A DNA stretch of 64,000 nt from Flavobacterium laiguense (lineage in GTDB: Bacteria > Bacteroidota > Bacteroidia > Flavobacteriales > Flavobacteriaceae): contig NZ_QCZH01000001.1 of the NCBI RefSeq assembly GCF_003097655.1, forward strand, positions 434,001-498,000. The letters run 5' to 3'. This document shows, in pieces, positions 31,899-40,091 of this stretch. The notes beneath the pieces are model-generated. The model saw nothing but the letters and a program-made list of their open reading frames with translations, ran no database searches and was not told the DNA's origin. Numbering within the stretch: position 1 is the first letter of the stretch; every line of letters starts with the position of its first letter. A program made the position numbers and the translations under genes.

Positions 31899-32105
31899 AT
31901 GAAAGAATTTTATGAAACAGTGTCATTTAAAATGAGAAAAATTAAATTTTTGAAAATTTTTACGCACAAATGAGTAAAAATCAAGTGAAATATCGAGTTT
32001 TTTTGTATTTTTAACATTATTTATTGCTTTTTTTAAATTTTACCCCTTAAGTTTGTATTCCTTAATTTGTAATTATTTGAATAATAGCATATTGAAAATA
32101 TATTT

Positions 32106-34139
32106 ATGACTTTAAAAAATACCACCCTCACTTTTTTCCTTTTGCTAACTGTTTCTGTGTTTTCTCAAAATTTTGTTGAGAAAAAAGAATTGGTAAGAGC
32201 AGAAAAGCCTGTATCCTATTTAGACTCCATTAAAAATTCTTTTGTTAAATACGATAGAACAACTAAAACAGACAGTCTATGGATGAATCAGGTATCCAGT
32301 TTTGATATTTATAATGATATAGAAACCGACATCAATACGGTTAATATTGATACCGATATCGATAAAGAATTGCCTACTGAATTGTTAAAAGAAAGACTGG
32401 CGGCTATGGATGCCAAATCGCCTTTTAATATTGAATACAACCAAGGTTTAGAAAATTTAATAAAATCATTTCTTAAAAACAGAAGAAAAGCATTTGCCAA
32501 TCAAATGGCCATTTCAGAGTATTATTTTCCAATTTTTGAAGAGGCGTTAGCCAAACAAAACGTTCCATTAGAGATTAAATATTTAGCTGTTGTAGAATCG
32601 GCATTAAATCCAAAAGCAGTTTCCAAAATGGGTGCTACAGGTTTGTGGCAATTTATGTATCATACAGGGAAACAATACAATTTGAGTATTGATTCTTATG
32701 TTGATGAACGTAGCGATCCTTTGAAATCCTCTGAAGCAGCGGCACAATACATGACCAATATGTATACTGTTTTTAACGATTGGGATTTGGTTTTAGCCTC
32801 ATATAATTCAGGTCCAGGAAATGTAACCAAAGCAATTCGCCGATCGGGAGGGCAACAAAACTTCTGGAATATCAAAAAACATCTTCCTCAAGAAACACAA
32901 GGGTATGTCCCTGCATTTTTGGCGACTATGTATATTTACGAATACCACACCGTTCATGGTATTGTTCCCAAAAAAGCTTTAGTAAAACATTTTGCTACCG
33001 ATACCGTAATGGTGAAGAAAGAGATGTCTTTTACCCAAATTTCCAATTTATTAGACATTCCGGTAGAGCAACTACAAGCATTGAATCCTTCGTACAAACG
33101 CAATGTTATTCCAAATTATGTTGGAAAAAGCCATTATTTAACACTTCCTTCTTCAAAAGTGGCGGTTTTTACTTCAAACGAAGATAAAATTTATGCCTAT
33201 GTTCAATCGGAATTAAACAAAAGAGAAAAAACCAATGATGTTAGAAAGTTCAATAGCATCAAAGATTCTGCTACTGCAATAGTCTCCAATACCACTGTAA
33301 AATACTATAAAGTGAGGCATGGCGACAATCTGGGTGATATTGCCAAAAAGAATGATGTTGTAGTTTCGGATTTGAAAAAATGGAATCACCTCAAAGGGAA
33401 TTCAGTGGCTACTGGAAAATCGTTGAAAATCATTATAGATAATACGGATTCAAAAACAAGTTTGGCTTCTAATACCAATAAGAATAAAGTATTGATTGCG
33501 GCAGATTCTCCAAAACTGGCCGATGCCGATGCCAAAACGAGTTCAATCGAGAAAAAGGATACGCTTGTTTCTAATGCATCGAATTTTTATATCGTTCAAA
33601 AAGGAGACAATCTAAACACGATAGCCAAAAAATACAATACGACTGTAGCCGATATTCAAGAGTGGAATCACCTTTCTTCTACCAATGTCAAATTGGGAGT
33701 TTCTTTGCAAGTGGTAGTTCCAGTATTAGAAAATTCAGCAGCGGTTGCGGTCGCAGCTCCAGTACTTAAAGACATTCAATACGAAGTTCAAAAAGGAGAC
33801 AATTTAGGAAACATAGCCAAAAAATTCGGAACTTCTTTGGCAGATTTAAGGCAATGGAATAATTTACAAAATAACAATCTTGCTGTTGGAAATATTTTAA
33901 TAGTAGCCAAAAATGAAGTTGCTATTATCACCAACAATGCAACGGTGGATTCTTTTAAGAAAAGAGACATTACAACAGCTTCTAAAAATGCCGATATCGA
34001 TTATCTGGTTAAAAAAGGAGATTCTTTATTTAGTATATCCAAGCAATACCCAGGAGTTACAGTATTTGACTTAAAAAAATGGAATAATATCACCGGAGAC
34101 AATCTTAAACCGGGAATGGGACTGAAAATAAAAGGATAA
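32106..34139 (+). CDS. Membrane-bound lytic murein transglycosylase, MltD-like, with four LysM domains
   Basis: 677 residues. A signal peptide (to about residue 20, VSVFSQ) is followed by an SLT lytic transglycosylase domain at about 130-285, with the catalytic Glu164 in VVESALNP, then MGATGLWQFM and the ASYNSGPGNV motif. A degenerate LysM-like segment (about 300-352) comes next, and then four clear LysM modules near 398-443, 495-540, 557-602 and 630-677. Each LysM has a (H/K)GD(N/S)L opening and a KWN/QWN core. The enzyme cleaves peptidoglycan glycan strands with formation of 1,6-anhydromuramic ends; the LysM modules bind glycan. The gene is followed 45 bp later by a DUF4837 lipoprotein gene, probably in the same transcript. 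Confidence 0.92.
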   Translation: MTLKNTTLTFFLLLTVSVFSQNFVEKKELVRAEKPVSYLDSIKNSFVKYDRTTKTDSLWMNQVSSFDIYNDIETDINTVNIDTDIDKELPTELLKERLAAMDAKSPFNIEYNQGLENLIKSFLKNRRKAFANQMAISEYYFPIFEEALAKQNVPLEIKYLAVVESALNPKAVSKMGATGLWQFMYHTGKQYNLSIDSYVDERSDPLKSSEAAAQYMTNMYTVFNDWDLVLASYNSGPGNVTKAIRRSGGQQNFWNIKKHLPQETQGYVPAFLATMYIYEYHTVHGIVPKKALVKHFATDTVMVKKEMSFTQISNLLDIPVEQLQALNPSYKRNVIPNYVGKSHYLTLPSSKVAVFTSNEDKIYAYVQSELNKREKTNDVRKFNSIKDSATAIVSNTTVKYYKVRHGDNLGDIAKKNDVVVSDLKKWNHLKGNSVATGKSLKIIIDNTDSKTSLASNTNKNKVLIAADSPKLADADAKTSSIEKKDTLVSNASNFYIVQKGDNLNTIAKKYNTTVADIQEWNHLSSTNVKLGVSLQVVVPVLENSAAVAVAAPVLKDIQYEVQKGDNLGNIAKKFGTSLADLRQWNNLQNNNLAVGNILIVAKNEVAIITNNATVDSFKKRDITTASKNADIDYLVKKGDSLFSISKQYPGVTVFDLKKWNNITGDNLKPGMGLKIKG

Positions 34140-34184
34140 TACAATAATCTGCTGTATTTTTGAGGTCTATTCTATAATCGATTT

Positions 34185-35159
34185 ATGATGCATAAAGCGC
34201 CTATTTTATTTCTGTTTCTTTCGTTGTTTTTTTTTTCTTGCTCCAAGAAAAATGAAAATTCAACAAGGGCTTCTTCAGGGAAAATCAATTCTATTTCGGT
34301 AGTTATAGATGATAAGTTATGGTATGGCGTTATTGGCGACAGTATTCGAAATAAATTTGCCAGACCTGTTGACGGTTTGCCAAAAGAAGAACCACTATTT
34401 GACATAAATCAATATCCTACCCATCTAATGGAAGGGTTTATGACCAAAAGCAGGACGATCATTGTAATCAAAAAAGCAGATAAAAATAGTTTTGAAATTA
34501 AGAAAGATCAGTATGCAACACCACAAAATGTGTTTCATATTTCTGGTAAATCCGTTTCGGCTATTCGTGAAATTTTAGAAAAACATGCTCCACAGATAAT
34601 CCAAATTATAGCAGAAGGAGAAATTACCGAACATCAAAAATTGTTAAGCGATTCCATTCTCAATCCCAAAAAAATCCAAAAGCAGTTTCAAATTCTTTTA
34701 AAAGTCCCAAATAGTTATTCTTATGTCGTTAATGGCGATAATTTTATATGGCTAAAAAAAGAGTTTATTAGCGGCAGTAATAGTTTGTTGATCTCTCAAT
34801 TGCCTTTGGGTGCCATAAAAACCAACTCGAATGTCTCTTCAAGAATTTTAAAGCTCCAGGATTCTATAGGCGCATTATATGTAAAAGGGACAAAGTCTGC
34901 TTCTACGATGTATATTGACCAATCCTATCCTATTTATTTTTCAAAAACCAAACTGGATGGAAAACTGGCCTATGAAACAAAAGGTACTTGGCGATTGAAA
35001 GACAGTTTCATGTTTGGGCCTTTCGTGAATTATATGATTCTAGACCCCGATAAAAACCGAATTTTGTTTTTAGAAGGATTCAGTTATTCTCCTTCGAGGG
35101 ATAAACGTGATTTTATACATGAATTGGAGTCTGTAATACAAGGGGTAAAGACGAAATGA
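34185..35159 (+). CDS. DUF4837-family lipoprotein
   Basis: 324 residues with a lipoprotein signal (FLFLSLFFFSC, lipidated Cys19). The body matches the DUF4837 pattern: an early VVIDDKLWYGVIGDSIR, central residues near DGDNFIWLKKE (here NGDNFIWLKKE), and a C-terminal GPFVNYMILD then FLEGFSYSPSRDKRDFIHELE. No function is established for this family. It lies immediately after the LysM transglycosylase gene, which suggests a role in the cell envelope (inference). The start codon is one of two adjacent ATGs (34185 or 34188). Confidence 0.8.
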   Translation: MMHKAPILFLFLSLFFFSCSKKNENSTRASSGKINSISVVIDDKLWYGVIGDSIRNKFARPVDGLPKEEPLFDINQYPTHLMEGFMTKSRTIIVIKKADKNSFEIKKDQYATPQNVFHISGKSVSAIREILEKHAPQIIQIIAEGEITEHQKLLSDSILNPKKIQKQFQILLKVPNSYSYVVNGDNFIWLKKEFISGSNSLLISQLPLGAIKTNSNVSSRILKLQDSIGALYVKGTKSASTMYIDQSYPIYFSKTKLDGKLAYETKGTWRLKDSFMFGPFVNYMILDPDKNRILFLEGFSYSPSRDKRDFIHELESVIQGVKTK

Positions 35160-35225
35160 TTGGATTTTAGATTTCGAAAATCGTTAATCTAAACCAGCTA
35201 TTAAAAATATTTTAAGAAAAGTACA

Positions 35226-35672
35226 ATGACTATAGAATGGAAAATAAAGCCTTTTGAGGCGTTAACGGTAAACGAATTGTATGATATACTCCAATTGCGA
35301 AGTAGAATCTTTGTAGTGGAGCAAAACTGCGTCTATCTTGATCTTGATGGCAAAGATAAAGTCGCTTTGCATCTTTTTGGTAGTTTTGAGGGTAAAATAG
35401 TGGCTCACGCCCGACTTTTCAAAGCTGGAATTAGTTTTGATAACGCTTCAATAGGCAGGGTAACGGTAGATCCCGATTACAGGGACAGAAAATGGGGACA
35501 CGACTTGATGAAAGAAGCCATTTCGGGTATATTGCTTCACTTTGGCGAAAACCAAATTACTATAGGAGCACAATTGTATCTCAAAAAATTCTATGAAAAC
35601 CACGGTTTTGTACAAACTAGCGAAATGTATCTGGAAGATGATATTCCGCATATTGAGATGGTGCGGGGGTGA
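35226..35672 (+). CDS. GNAT-family N-acetyltransferase, ElaA-like
   Basis: 148 residues matching ElaA-type acetyltransferases: LRSRIFVVEQNCVYLDLDGKD near the N-terminus, the acetyl-CoA-binding stretch GRVTVDPDYRDRKWGHDLM (residues about 77-97), and a C-terminal FYENHGFVQTSEMYLEDDIPHIEM. The substrate is unknown for the family. The gene stands alone, 66 bp after the DUF4837 gene and convergent with a broken antitoxin-like gene. Confidence 0.9.
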   Translation: MTIEWKIKPFEALTVNELYDILQLRSRIFVVEQNCVYLDLDGKDKVALHLFGSFEGKIVAHARLFKAGISFDNASIGRVTVDPDYRDRKWGHDLMKEAISGILLHFGENQITIGAQLYLKKFYENHGFVQTSEMYLEDDIPHIEMVRG

Positions 35673-35699
35673 TAGTTATCCAAGTCCAAAAGAAATTAT

Positions 35700-35955
35700 T
35701 TATTTTTGATTTTCGGTAGTGTAGATTGTTTCTTGATTGTTCAGTGAACTATTCGGTTCATTCATCATTTTTTTTACTTCATCTTGACTGTGAATGTGAC
35801 CCGATTTTATATCGTCTTCTGATTCTATAATCATGCTACTATTTTCGGATTTCGATAGATGGGTTGTGATAAGATTATAAAACTCCTTAGCGAGATTAGT
35901 GTCGCTACTGTCTATAAATCGGATGAAGTTCTTTTTTAATTTCTAAAGTGCTCAT
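35700..35955 (-). pseudogene. Frameshifted antitoxin-like small gene
   Basis: On the minus strand an ATG at 35955 opens MSTLEIKKELH and then hits a stop after five more codons (PIYRQ). In the next frame the expected continuation (R)FIDSSDTNLAKEFYNLI... runs about 70 more codons to a stop at 35700-35702. The two pieces join if a single C (plus-strand G, 35921-35922) is removed. The joined product, about 84 residues, resembles the small addiction-module antitoxins common in Bacteroidota (MSTLEIKKELHxFID..., later E.DDIKSG..HSQDEV). No toxin gene follows; the next gene is the convergent acetyltransferase. It could be a true pseudogene or a sequencing error. Confidence 0.65.
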
Positions 35956-36043
35956 AGTAAGGAATGATTGTTATACAAAAAAAGAAAAAAAGTGGATAGA
36001 AATGCCAACTAAATCATCCTATGCTGATTTTGAATTGCCTCCT

Positions 36044-36066
36044 CCCGATTATTATCGGGATAGCTG
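36044..36066. repeat. Short palindrome related to the intergenic repeat at 56815-56935
   Basis: CCCGATTATTATCGGG with adjoining ATAGCT. On the minus strand this reads AGCTATCCCGATAATAATCG, almost the same as 56841-56860. It lies just downstream of the OmpA-domain gene stop and is probably a fragment of a dispersed repeat. Confidence 0.5.
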
Positions 36067-36085
36067 GAGATTTATGAATGAATGT

Positions 36086-36907
36086 CTAGATCTTCACAAT
36101 CAAAAACTCGACTCTTCGGTCCAGTCGATCTCCTTTGTACAGAGGAAATTGATTTCCATACCCTTTATAGGTCATTCGGTACGGGTTTATTCCTTTTGAT
36201 TTCAGGTATTTATATACGTTTCTGGCACGATTTATAGATAAAATACGTTCTTGGCTATCTCTGTCAACAGCATCAACATAAATCTTGGAGGTGCAACAGA
36301 CATGCCCCCGAATTTCAAATTGTACGGTTTTGTTTTTTTGCAAAGCGGCCACAACTTTATCCAATTGTTGTCTGGATTCTAAGGTGGGGTCACTGCTTCC
36401 CATTTCGAATAAGATATTTTCAAGAATAATAAGATCACCTACTTTATGTTGGTTTTGAACGCTTTGAAACTTTCTATGGTTTTTAAAATAGTCCTCAGAT
36501 ATGCTTTTTTGAACCATTACAATATCGACTCTCCTGTTTCTGGCCCGCGTTTCATGTAGATTTGCAACGGTATCTTTGTTTAAATCAATACTTCCTCTCC
36601 CTTCTGTAACGATTATTTTTTTTGATTTTATGCCATGGGATAGCAAGATTTTCTGAACATAATTAACTCTGTTATCCGACAGTTTAAAATTGTATCCATC
36701 GGTGCCTCTATCGTCACAATAGCCATATATGGCAACGGTTTTGATTTTTGAGGTGTCTAATTTTCTAATAAAATCAAGAATTGTGTTTTGTTCTTTTTTT
36801 ATAAGCACATATCGGTCAAATTCAAAATAGACTTTTTGAACGGGTAAATCTTGTGCGTAAAGACTTGAAACGAATAAAAACGCAGCTATTTTAAAATAGA
36901 TTTTCAT
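36086..36907 (-). CDS. Secreted protein with two OmpA-like domains
   Basis: 273 residues from the ATG at 36907. A signal peptide (to about FVSSLYAQ) is followed by two OmpA/MotB-type peptidoglycan-binding modules. The first is at about 25-130 (VYFEFDRYVL, YGYCDDRGTDGYNFKLSDNR, ARNRRVDI) and the second at about 160-273 (ILFEMGSSDPTLE, FEIRGHVCC, INRARNVYKYLKSKGI, DRRVEFLIV). There is no membrane barrel, unlike classic OmpA. In the second copy the usual T(D)xxG stretch is replaced by HVCCTSK, so its peptidoglycan binding may be altered. The ATG shares its A with the TGA stop of the upstream protease gene, which implies translational coupling. Confidence 0.85.
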   Translation of the reverse strand: MKIYFKIAAFLFVSSLYAQDLPVQKVYFEFDRYVLIKKEQNTILDFIRKLDTSKIKTVAIYGYCDDRGTDGYNFKLSDNRVNYVQKILLSHGIKSKKIIVTEGRGSIDLNKDTVANLHETRARNRRVDIVMVQKSISEDYFKNHRKFQSVQNQHKVGDLIILENILFEMGSSDPTLESRQQLDKVVAALQKNKTVQFEIRGHVCCTSKIYVDAVDRDSQERILSINRARNVYKYLKSKGINPYRMTYKGYGNQFPLYKGDRLDRRVEFLIVKI

Positions 36908-38547
36908 CAATTTTTCAAAATAGCATTATACTCAGCAGGATTATTCAAAATACTGACCGCCTTCTTGATTTCGGCATTGTTTTTTATATAAAACTCGTAC
37001 AACCCTTCTTGGTATTGATAACGTTTAATAATTTCGTCCAGCAATAAACCTTTGATTTCTTTTTGGCTTTTGTCTAATTGATTGTTTTCGGATTTTTGAA
37101 GTGCTGTAAGCAATTGTTGGTATTCTATGGCAATCGATTCGTCGAGTTTTTCTTTTTTGGCTGTAGCCAAAGTGTTTTTCAAGGCGATTTCGGTTTCCGT
37201 GTCAAAAGTTAGTTTTTGGGCTTTTAAAAATTGTTTGAAATCGGTATAATCGGCATCTGTAAGTGTTGGAATTGTAGTTCCTAAATTAGGGTTTTTGTAA
37301 TAATAGTACGTCGCATACTGAAAAATACCGTCGTTTTTTAGCAATGCATTTGTTATCGGACTCGTTTTGGTTTCTTCCATTTCGATGTCGGGTAAAACAC
37401 CGCCGCCGTCATAAACCGTTCTTCCTTTTCTGGTTTTAAAGGTGTTGTAGTTTTTGGCATCGGTTCTTGTGGCCGCACCATTTTTGTCTTTATGGGCATA
37501 ATCTAATGCTTGAATACATCTGCCTGAAGGCGTGTAATAACGTGAAATAGTTACTTTGAGTTGTGTTCCATACTTTAATTCTACGGGTCTTTGTACCAAA
37601 CCTTTTCCGAAACTACGGCTGCCCAAAACTACGGCGCGATCCAAATCTTGTAGTGCTCCTGAAACAATTTCGGAAGCCGAAGCACTTCGTCCATTCACTA
37701 AAATAACCAACGGAATAGTGGTGTCTATAGGTTCTTTGGAAGTTTTATAAGTGTTGTTGTGTTTTTCTATTTTTGATTTGGTCGTTACAATAACCTCGTT
37801 TCTGGGCACAAAAAGATTGCAAATATTGACGGCTTCGTTCAATAATCCTCCTGGATTGCCTCTTAAATCCAAAACGATTCTTTCGACACCTTCTCTTTTT
37901 AGTTGTTCAAGGGCCTCTTTGGTTTCATTCGAGGCTTTGTTATTGAAACGAGCCAATACGATATACCCCGTTTTTGCATCGATTTTTCCAAAATACGGAA
38001 CTGATTTGATTTCGACTTCATCCAATACAATTACAGTTGAAAGTGTTTTACCCTGGCGAATGTATTTGATGTCAATTTTGGTGTTTTTTGATCCTTTTAA
38101 AAGTTGGGAAGCATCATCCTTGAAGTCGCTCAATGGCGTATCTCCTATTTGGATAATTTCATCCCCAGCTTTAAGTCCCGCTTTATCTGCAGGGAAATTT
38201 TTATACGGCTCTTTTATGATTAATTTATCGTCTTCTCGGGTTATCAAAGCTCCAATTCCGGTGTATTCGCCTGTGTTGTTGATTTTGAATTTAAGTACCT
38301 CCTGTTCATTAAAATAAACGGTGTAAGGGTCAAGAGAGCTCAACATTCCTTTTATGGCGTTGTTCATCAACTCAGCCGGAGTGGTTTCGTCTACATAATT
38401 TTTATGCAATTCCTTGAATAGGGTAGTGAAAATTTCTATTTGTTTGGCAATCTCAAAATAGTCGTCTTTAAAACTGACACCCACATACAAAAATGCAGAT
38501 GCCACTACCGGAATGATGAATTTTTTTTGAAAAAAGAAGGTTTTCAT
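36907..38547 (-). CDS. S41-family C-terminal processing peptidase
   Basis: 546 residues with an N-terminal membrane anchor or signal (residues about 8-25), a PDZ domain (about 90-165, GIGALI...AGLKAGDEI) and the S41 catalytic domain (about 190-350). By alignment with E. coli Prc the catalytic pair is Ser290 in NGRSASASEI and Lys315 in SFGKGLVQ, 25 residues apart as in Prc. A C-terminal extension of about 200 residues is charged and helical. Such proteases trim exported proteins in the periplasm. The stop overlaps the start of the OmpA-domain gene by one base, so the two products probably act together in the envelope (inference). rnpA lies upstream, separated by a cruciform repeat. Confidence 0.93.
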   Translation of the reverse strand: MKTFFFQKKFIIPVVASAFLYVGVSFKDDYFEIAKQIEIFTTLFKELHKNYVDETTPAELMNNAIKGMLSSLDPYTVYFNEQEVLKFKINNTGEYTGIGALITREDDKLIIKEPYKNFPADKAGLKAGDEIIQIGDTPLSDFKDDASQLLKGSKNTKIDIKYIRQGKTLSTVIVLDEVEIKSVPYFGKIDAKTGYIVLARFNNKASNETKEALEQLKREGVERIVLDLRGNPGGLLNEAVNICNLFVPRNEVIVTTKSKIEKHNNTYKTSKEPIDTTIPLVILVNGRSASASEIVSGALQDLDRAVVLGSRSFGKGLVQRPVELKYGTQLKVTISRYYTPSGRCIQALDYAHKDKNGAATRTDAKNYNTFKTRKGRTVYDGGGVLPDIEMEETKTSPITNALLKNDGIFQYATYYYYKNPNLGTTIPTLTDADYTDFKQFLKAQKLTFDTETEIALKNTLATAKKEKLDESIAIEYQQLLTALQKSENNQLDKSQKEIKGLLLDEIIKRYQYQEGLYEFYIKNNAEIKKAVSILNNPAEYNAILKN

Positions 38548-38621
38548 TTTCGTTTGGCTTAAATTGAATGTACTAAAATATGAATAAATCTAGGAATATA
38601 ATCATTGATTAGCAGGAAATG

Positions 38622-38706
38622 CCACCCCGCCCGTTGGGCACCCCTCCAAAGGAGGGGAATTTAGCGCATTCCCCTCCTCTGGAGGGGTGCCTGAAAGGTG
38701 GGGTGG
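38622..38706. repeat. GC-rich double-hairpin (cruciform) intergenic repeat
   Basis: An 85-bp imperfect palindrome bounded by CCACCCC and GGGGTGG. Each arm contains its own hairpin, CCCCTCCAAAGGAGGGG and CCCCTCCTCTGGAGGGG. It is far more GC-rich than the surrounding DNA and lies between rnpA and the protease gene. Elements of this look recur between genes in Flavobacteriaceae; that statement is from general knowledge and was not searched here. Confidence 0.8.
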
Positions 38707-38717
38707 TTTTTAAGTAT

Positions 38718-39113
38718 TTATTTTTCTTCGGATTGAATTACCGGTTTCGTTTGTGCCAAGAATTTCTCAAACAATTGAATGGTTTTGGTGTTGATTTCTT
38801 CATAAGGCAATCGGTCTTTGCTTTGGTAAAAAAGCATAAAAGAATACGGTTGATCCAGATTGTCAATTAGTAAATGTTTGTTAAGGCGATACGTTTCACG
38901 AAGCACGCGTTTGAAATAGTTGCGATCAACCGCTTTCTTAAAATATTTTTTGGAAACCGAAACACCTATTTTTATTTTTTCGCCTTCGCCAAAAGTGCCT
39001 GCATTATAAACTAATCGCAACGGATATTTAGAAACAGATTTCCCTTCGGTAAATAATAAACCAATGGTGATTTTACTTTTTAGTTTTTCTGTTTTGGGAT
39101 AGGTAAAGTTCAT
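38718..39113 (-). CDS. rnpA: Ribonuclease P protein component
   Basis: 131 residues from ATG 39113 (MNFTYPKTEKLKSK). This protein subunit assists the RNase P RNA in removing 5' leaders from pre-tRNA. Family features are KIKIGVSVSKKYFKKAVDRNYFKRVLRE (the RNR-like signature, here RNYFKR) and an overall basic, short protein. A longer frame from 39170 is excluded because a good promoter (39141-39170) occupies that stretch. The usual neighbour rpmH is not present. Confidence 0.92.
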   Translation of the reverse strand: MNFTYPKTEKLKSKITIGLLFTEGKSVSKYPLRLVYNAGTFGEGEKIKIGVSVSKKYFKKAVDRNYFKRVLRETYRLNKHLLIDNLDQPYSFMLFYQSKDRLPYEEINTKTIQLFEKFLAQTKPVIQSEEK

Positions 39114-39140
39114 TTTATAAAGGACAAAGTTATAAGAAAG

Positions 39141-39170
39141 CAAAGGTACGATTAATGTATGGCGATACAA
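39141..39170 (-). promoter_or_regulatory. Promoter of rnpA
   Basis: On the minus strand TTG (39170-39168), a 19-bp spacer and TACCTTTG (39148-39141) match the Bacteroidota consensus TTG-N17-23-TAnnTTTG. Transcription would start near 39134, about 20 nt before the rnpA ATG. Confidence 0.7.
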
Positions 39171-39320
39171 TAGGTTGTTTTATGGCTTCTTTTGCTTGTT
39201 TGTAAATTTTTAAATTTGTTTTTATAAGCGTAAATTTAATTGTAAAGTATTGTTTGTCAATTTAATAATTGTCTTTCTGTTTATTACGCTTGATGTAAAT
39301 ACTCCTAAAAATATATTTCT

Positions 39321-39328
39321 TACTTTTG
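39321..39328 (+). promoter_or_regulatory. -7 promoter element of plsC
   Basis: TACTTTTG fits TAnnTTTG and ends 16 bp before the ATG at 39345. The nearest upstream TTG (39290) is further away than the usual spacing, so this is a partial match. Confidence 0.5.
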
Positions 39329-39344
39329 TAGCAAATTTAACAGT

Positions 39345-40079
39345 ATGCAAAAAATCATTTCATATCCCTTATCTTTTATCGTTTTGATGTTAATTCTTTT
39401 GACATTGGTGATTTTTCACCCCATTCAATGGATTTGTTTAAACGTTTTTGGTTATCAAGCGCATAAGAAAAGTGTCGATTACCTTAATTTTATTTTATTG
39501 AGAATCGTTCATTTGCTTGGAACTACTTTCAGTTTCAGGAATAGAGAAAGTATTCCAAAAGGAGTGCCTATTATTTTTGTTGCCAATCACCAAAGTTTGT
39601 ATGACATCATTGCCATGATTTGGTTTTTGAGAGAATTTCATCCAAAATTCGTCAGCAAGAAAGAATTGGGAAAAGGGGTGCCAAGCGTGTCCTTCAATTT
39701 GCGTCATGGCGGTTCCGTGCTCATAGACCGTAAAGACCCAAAACAGGCAATACCGGCGATTAAAAAACTATCGGAATATATAGAAAAAAACAACAGGGCA
39801 GCCGTAATTTTTCCGGAAGGAACACGAAGTAAAGATGGCAAGCCAAAGGAATTTGCACAAAGTGGGTTGAAAATTTTATGTAAATACGCCCCATCAGCTT
39901 ATGTGGTTCCTTTAAGCATCAATCATTCTTGGAAATTGGTAAAATATGGATCTTTTCCCTATGGTTTAGGAAATCGCCTTACCTTTGTAGTTCATAAGGC
40001 AATTTCGGTAAAGGATTATAATTTTGATGAAATAGTAGAAAAGACCGAAGCGGAAATAGTAAAAGGAATAAAAATTTAA
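39345..40079 (+). CDS. plsC: 1-acyl-sn-glycerol-3-phosphate acyltransferase
   Basis: 244 residues. The protein transfers an acyl chain to lysophosphatidic acid to make phosphatidic acid at the inner membrane. An N-terminal membrane helix (residues about 8-32) precedes the acyltransferase domain with the catalytic His82-x4-Asp87 (NHQSLYD) and the substrate-binding FPEGTRS (156-162). Length is typical of the PlsC family. The acyl-ACP desaturase gene follows after 12 bp, so the two form a membrane-lipid operon. Confidence 0.93.
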   Translation: MQKIISYPLSFIVLMLILLTLVIFHPIQWICLNVFGYQAHKKSVDYLNFILLRIVHLLGTTFSFRNRESIPKGVPIIFVANHQSLYDIIAMIWFLREFHPKFVSKKELGKGVPSVSFNLRHGGSVLIDRKDPKQAIPAIKKLSEYIEKNNRAAVIFPEGTRSKDGKPKEFAQSGLKILCKYAPSAYVVPLSINHSWKLVKYGSFPYGLGNRLTFVVHKAISVKDYNFDEIVEKTEAEIVKGIKI

Positions 40080-40091
40080 TAATTATATAAA

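Noticed and set aside
35948..36199. Plus-strand frame of 83 codons (internal ATG at 36002)
   Set aside because: It overlaps the end of the OmpA-domain gene, runs through a repeat palindrome and has no recognisable product.
39114..39170. Longer start for rnpA
   Set aside because: A well-formed promoter occupies this stretch, and the family N-terminus fits ATG 39113.
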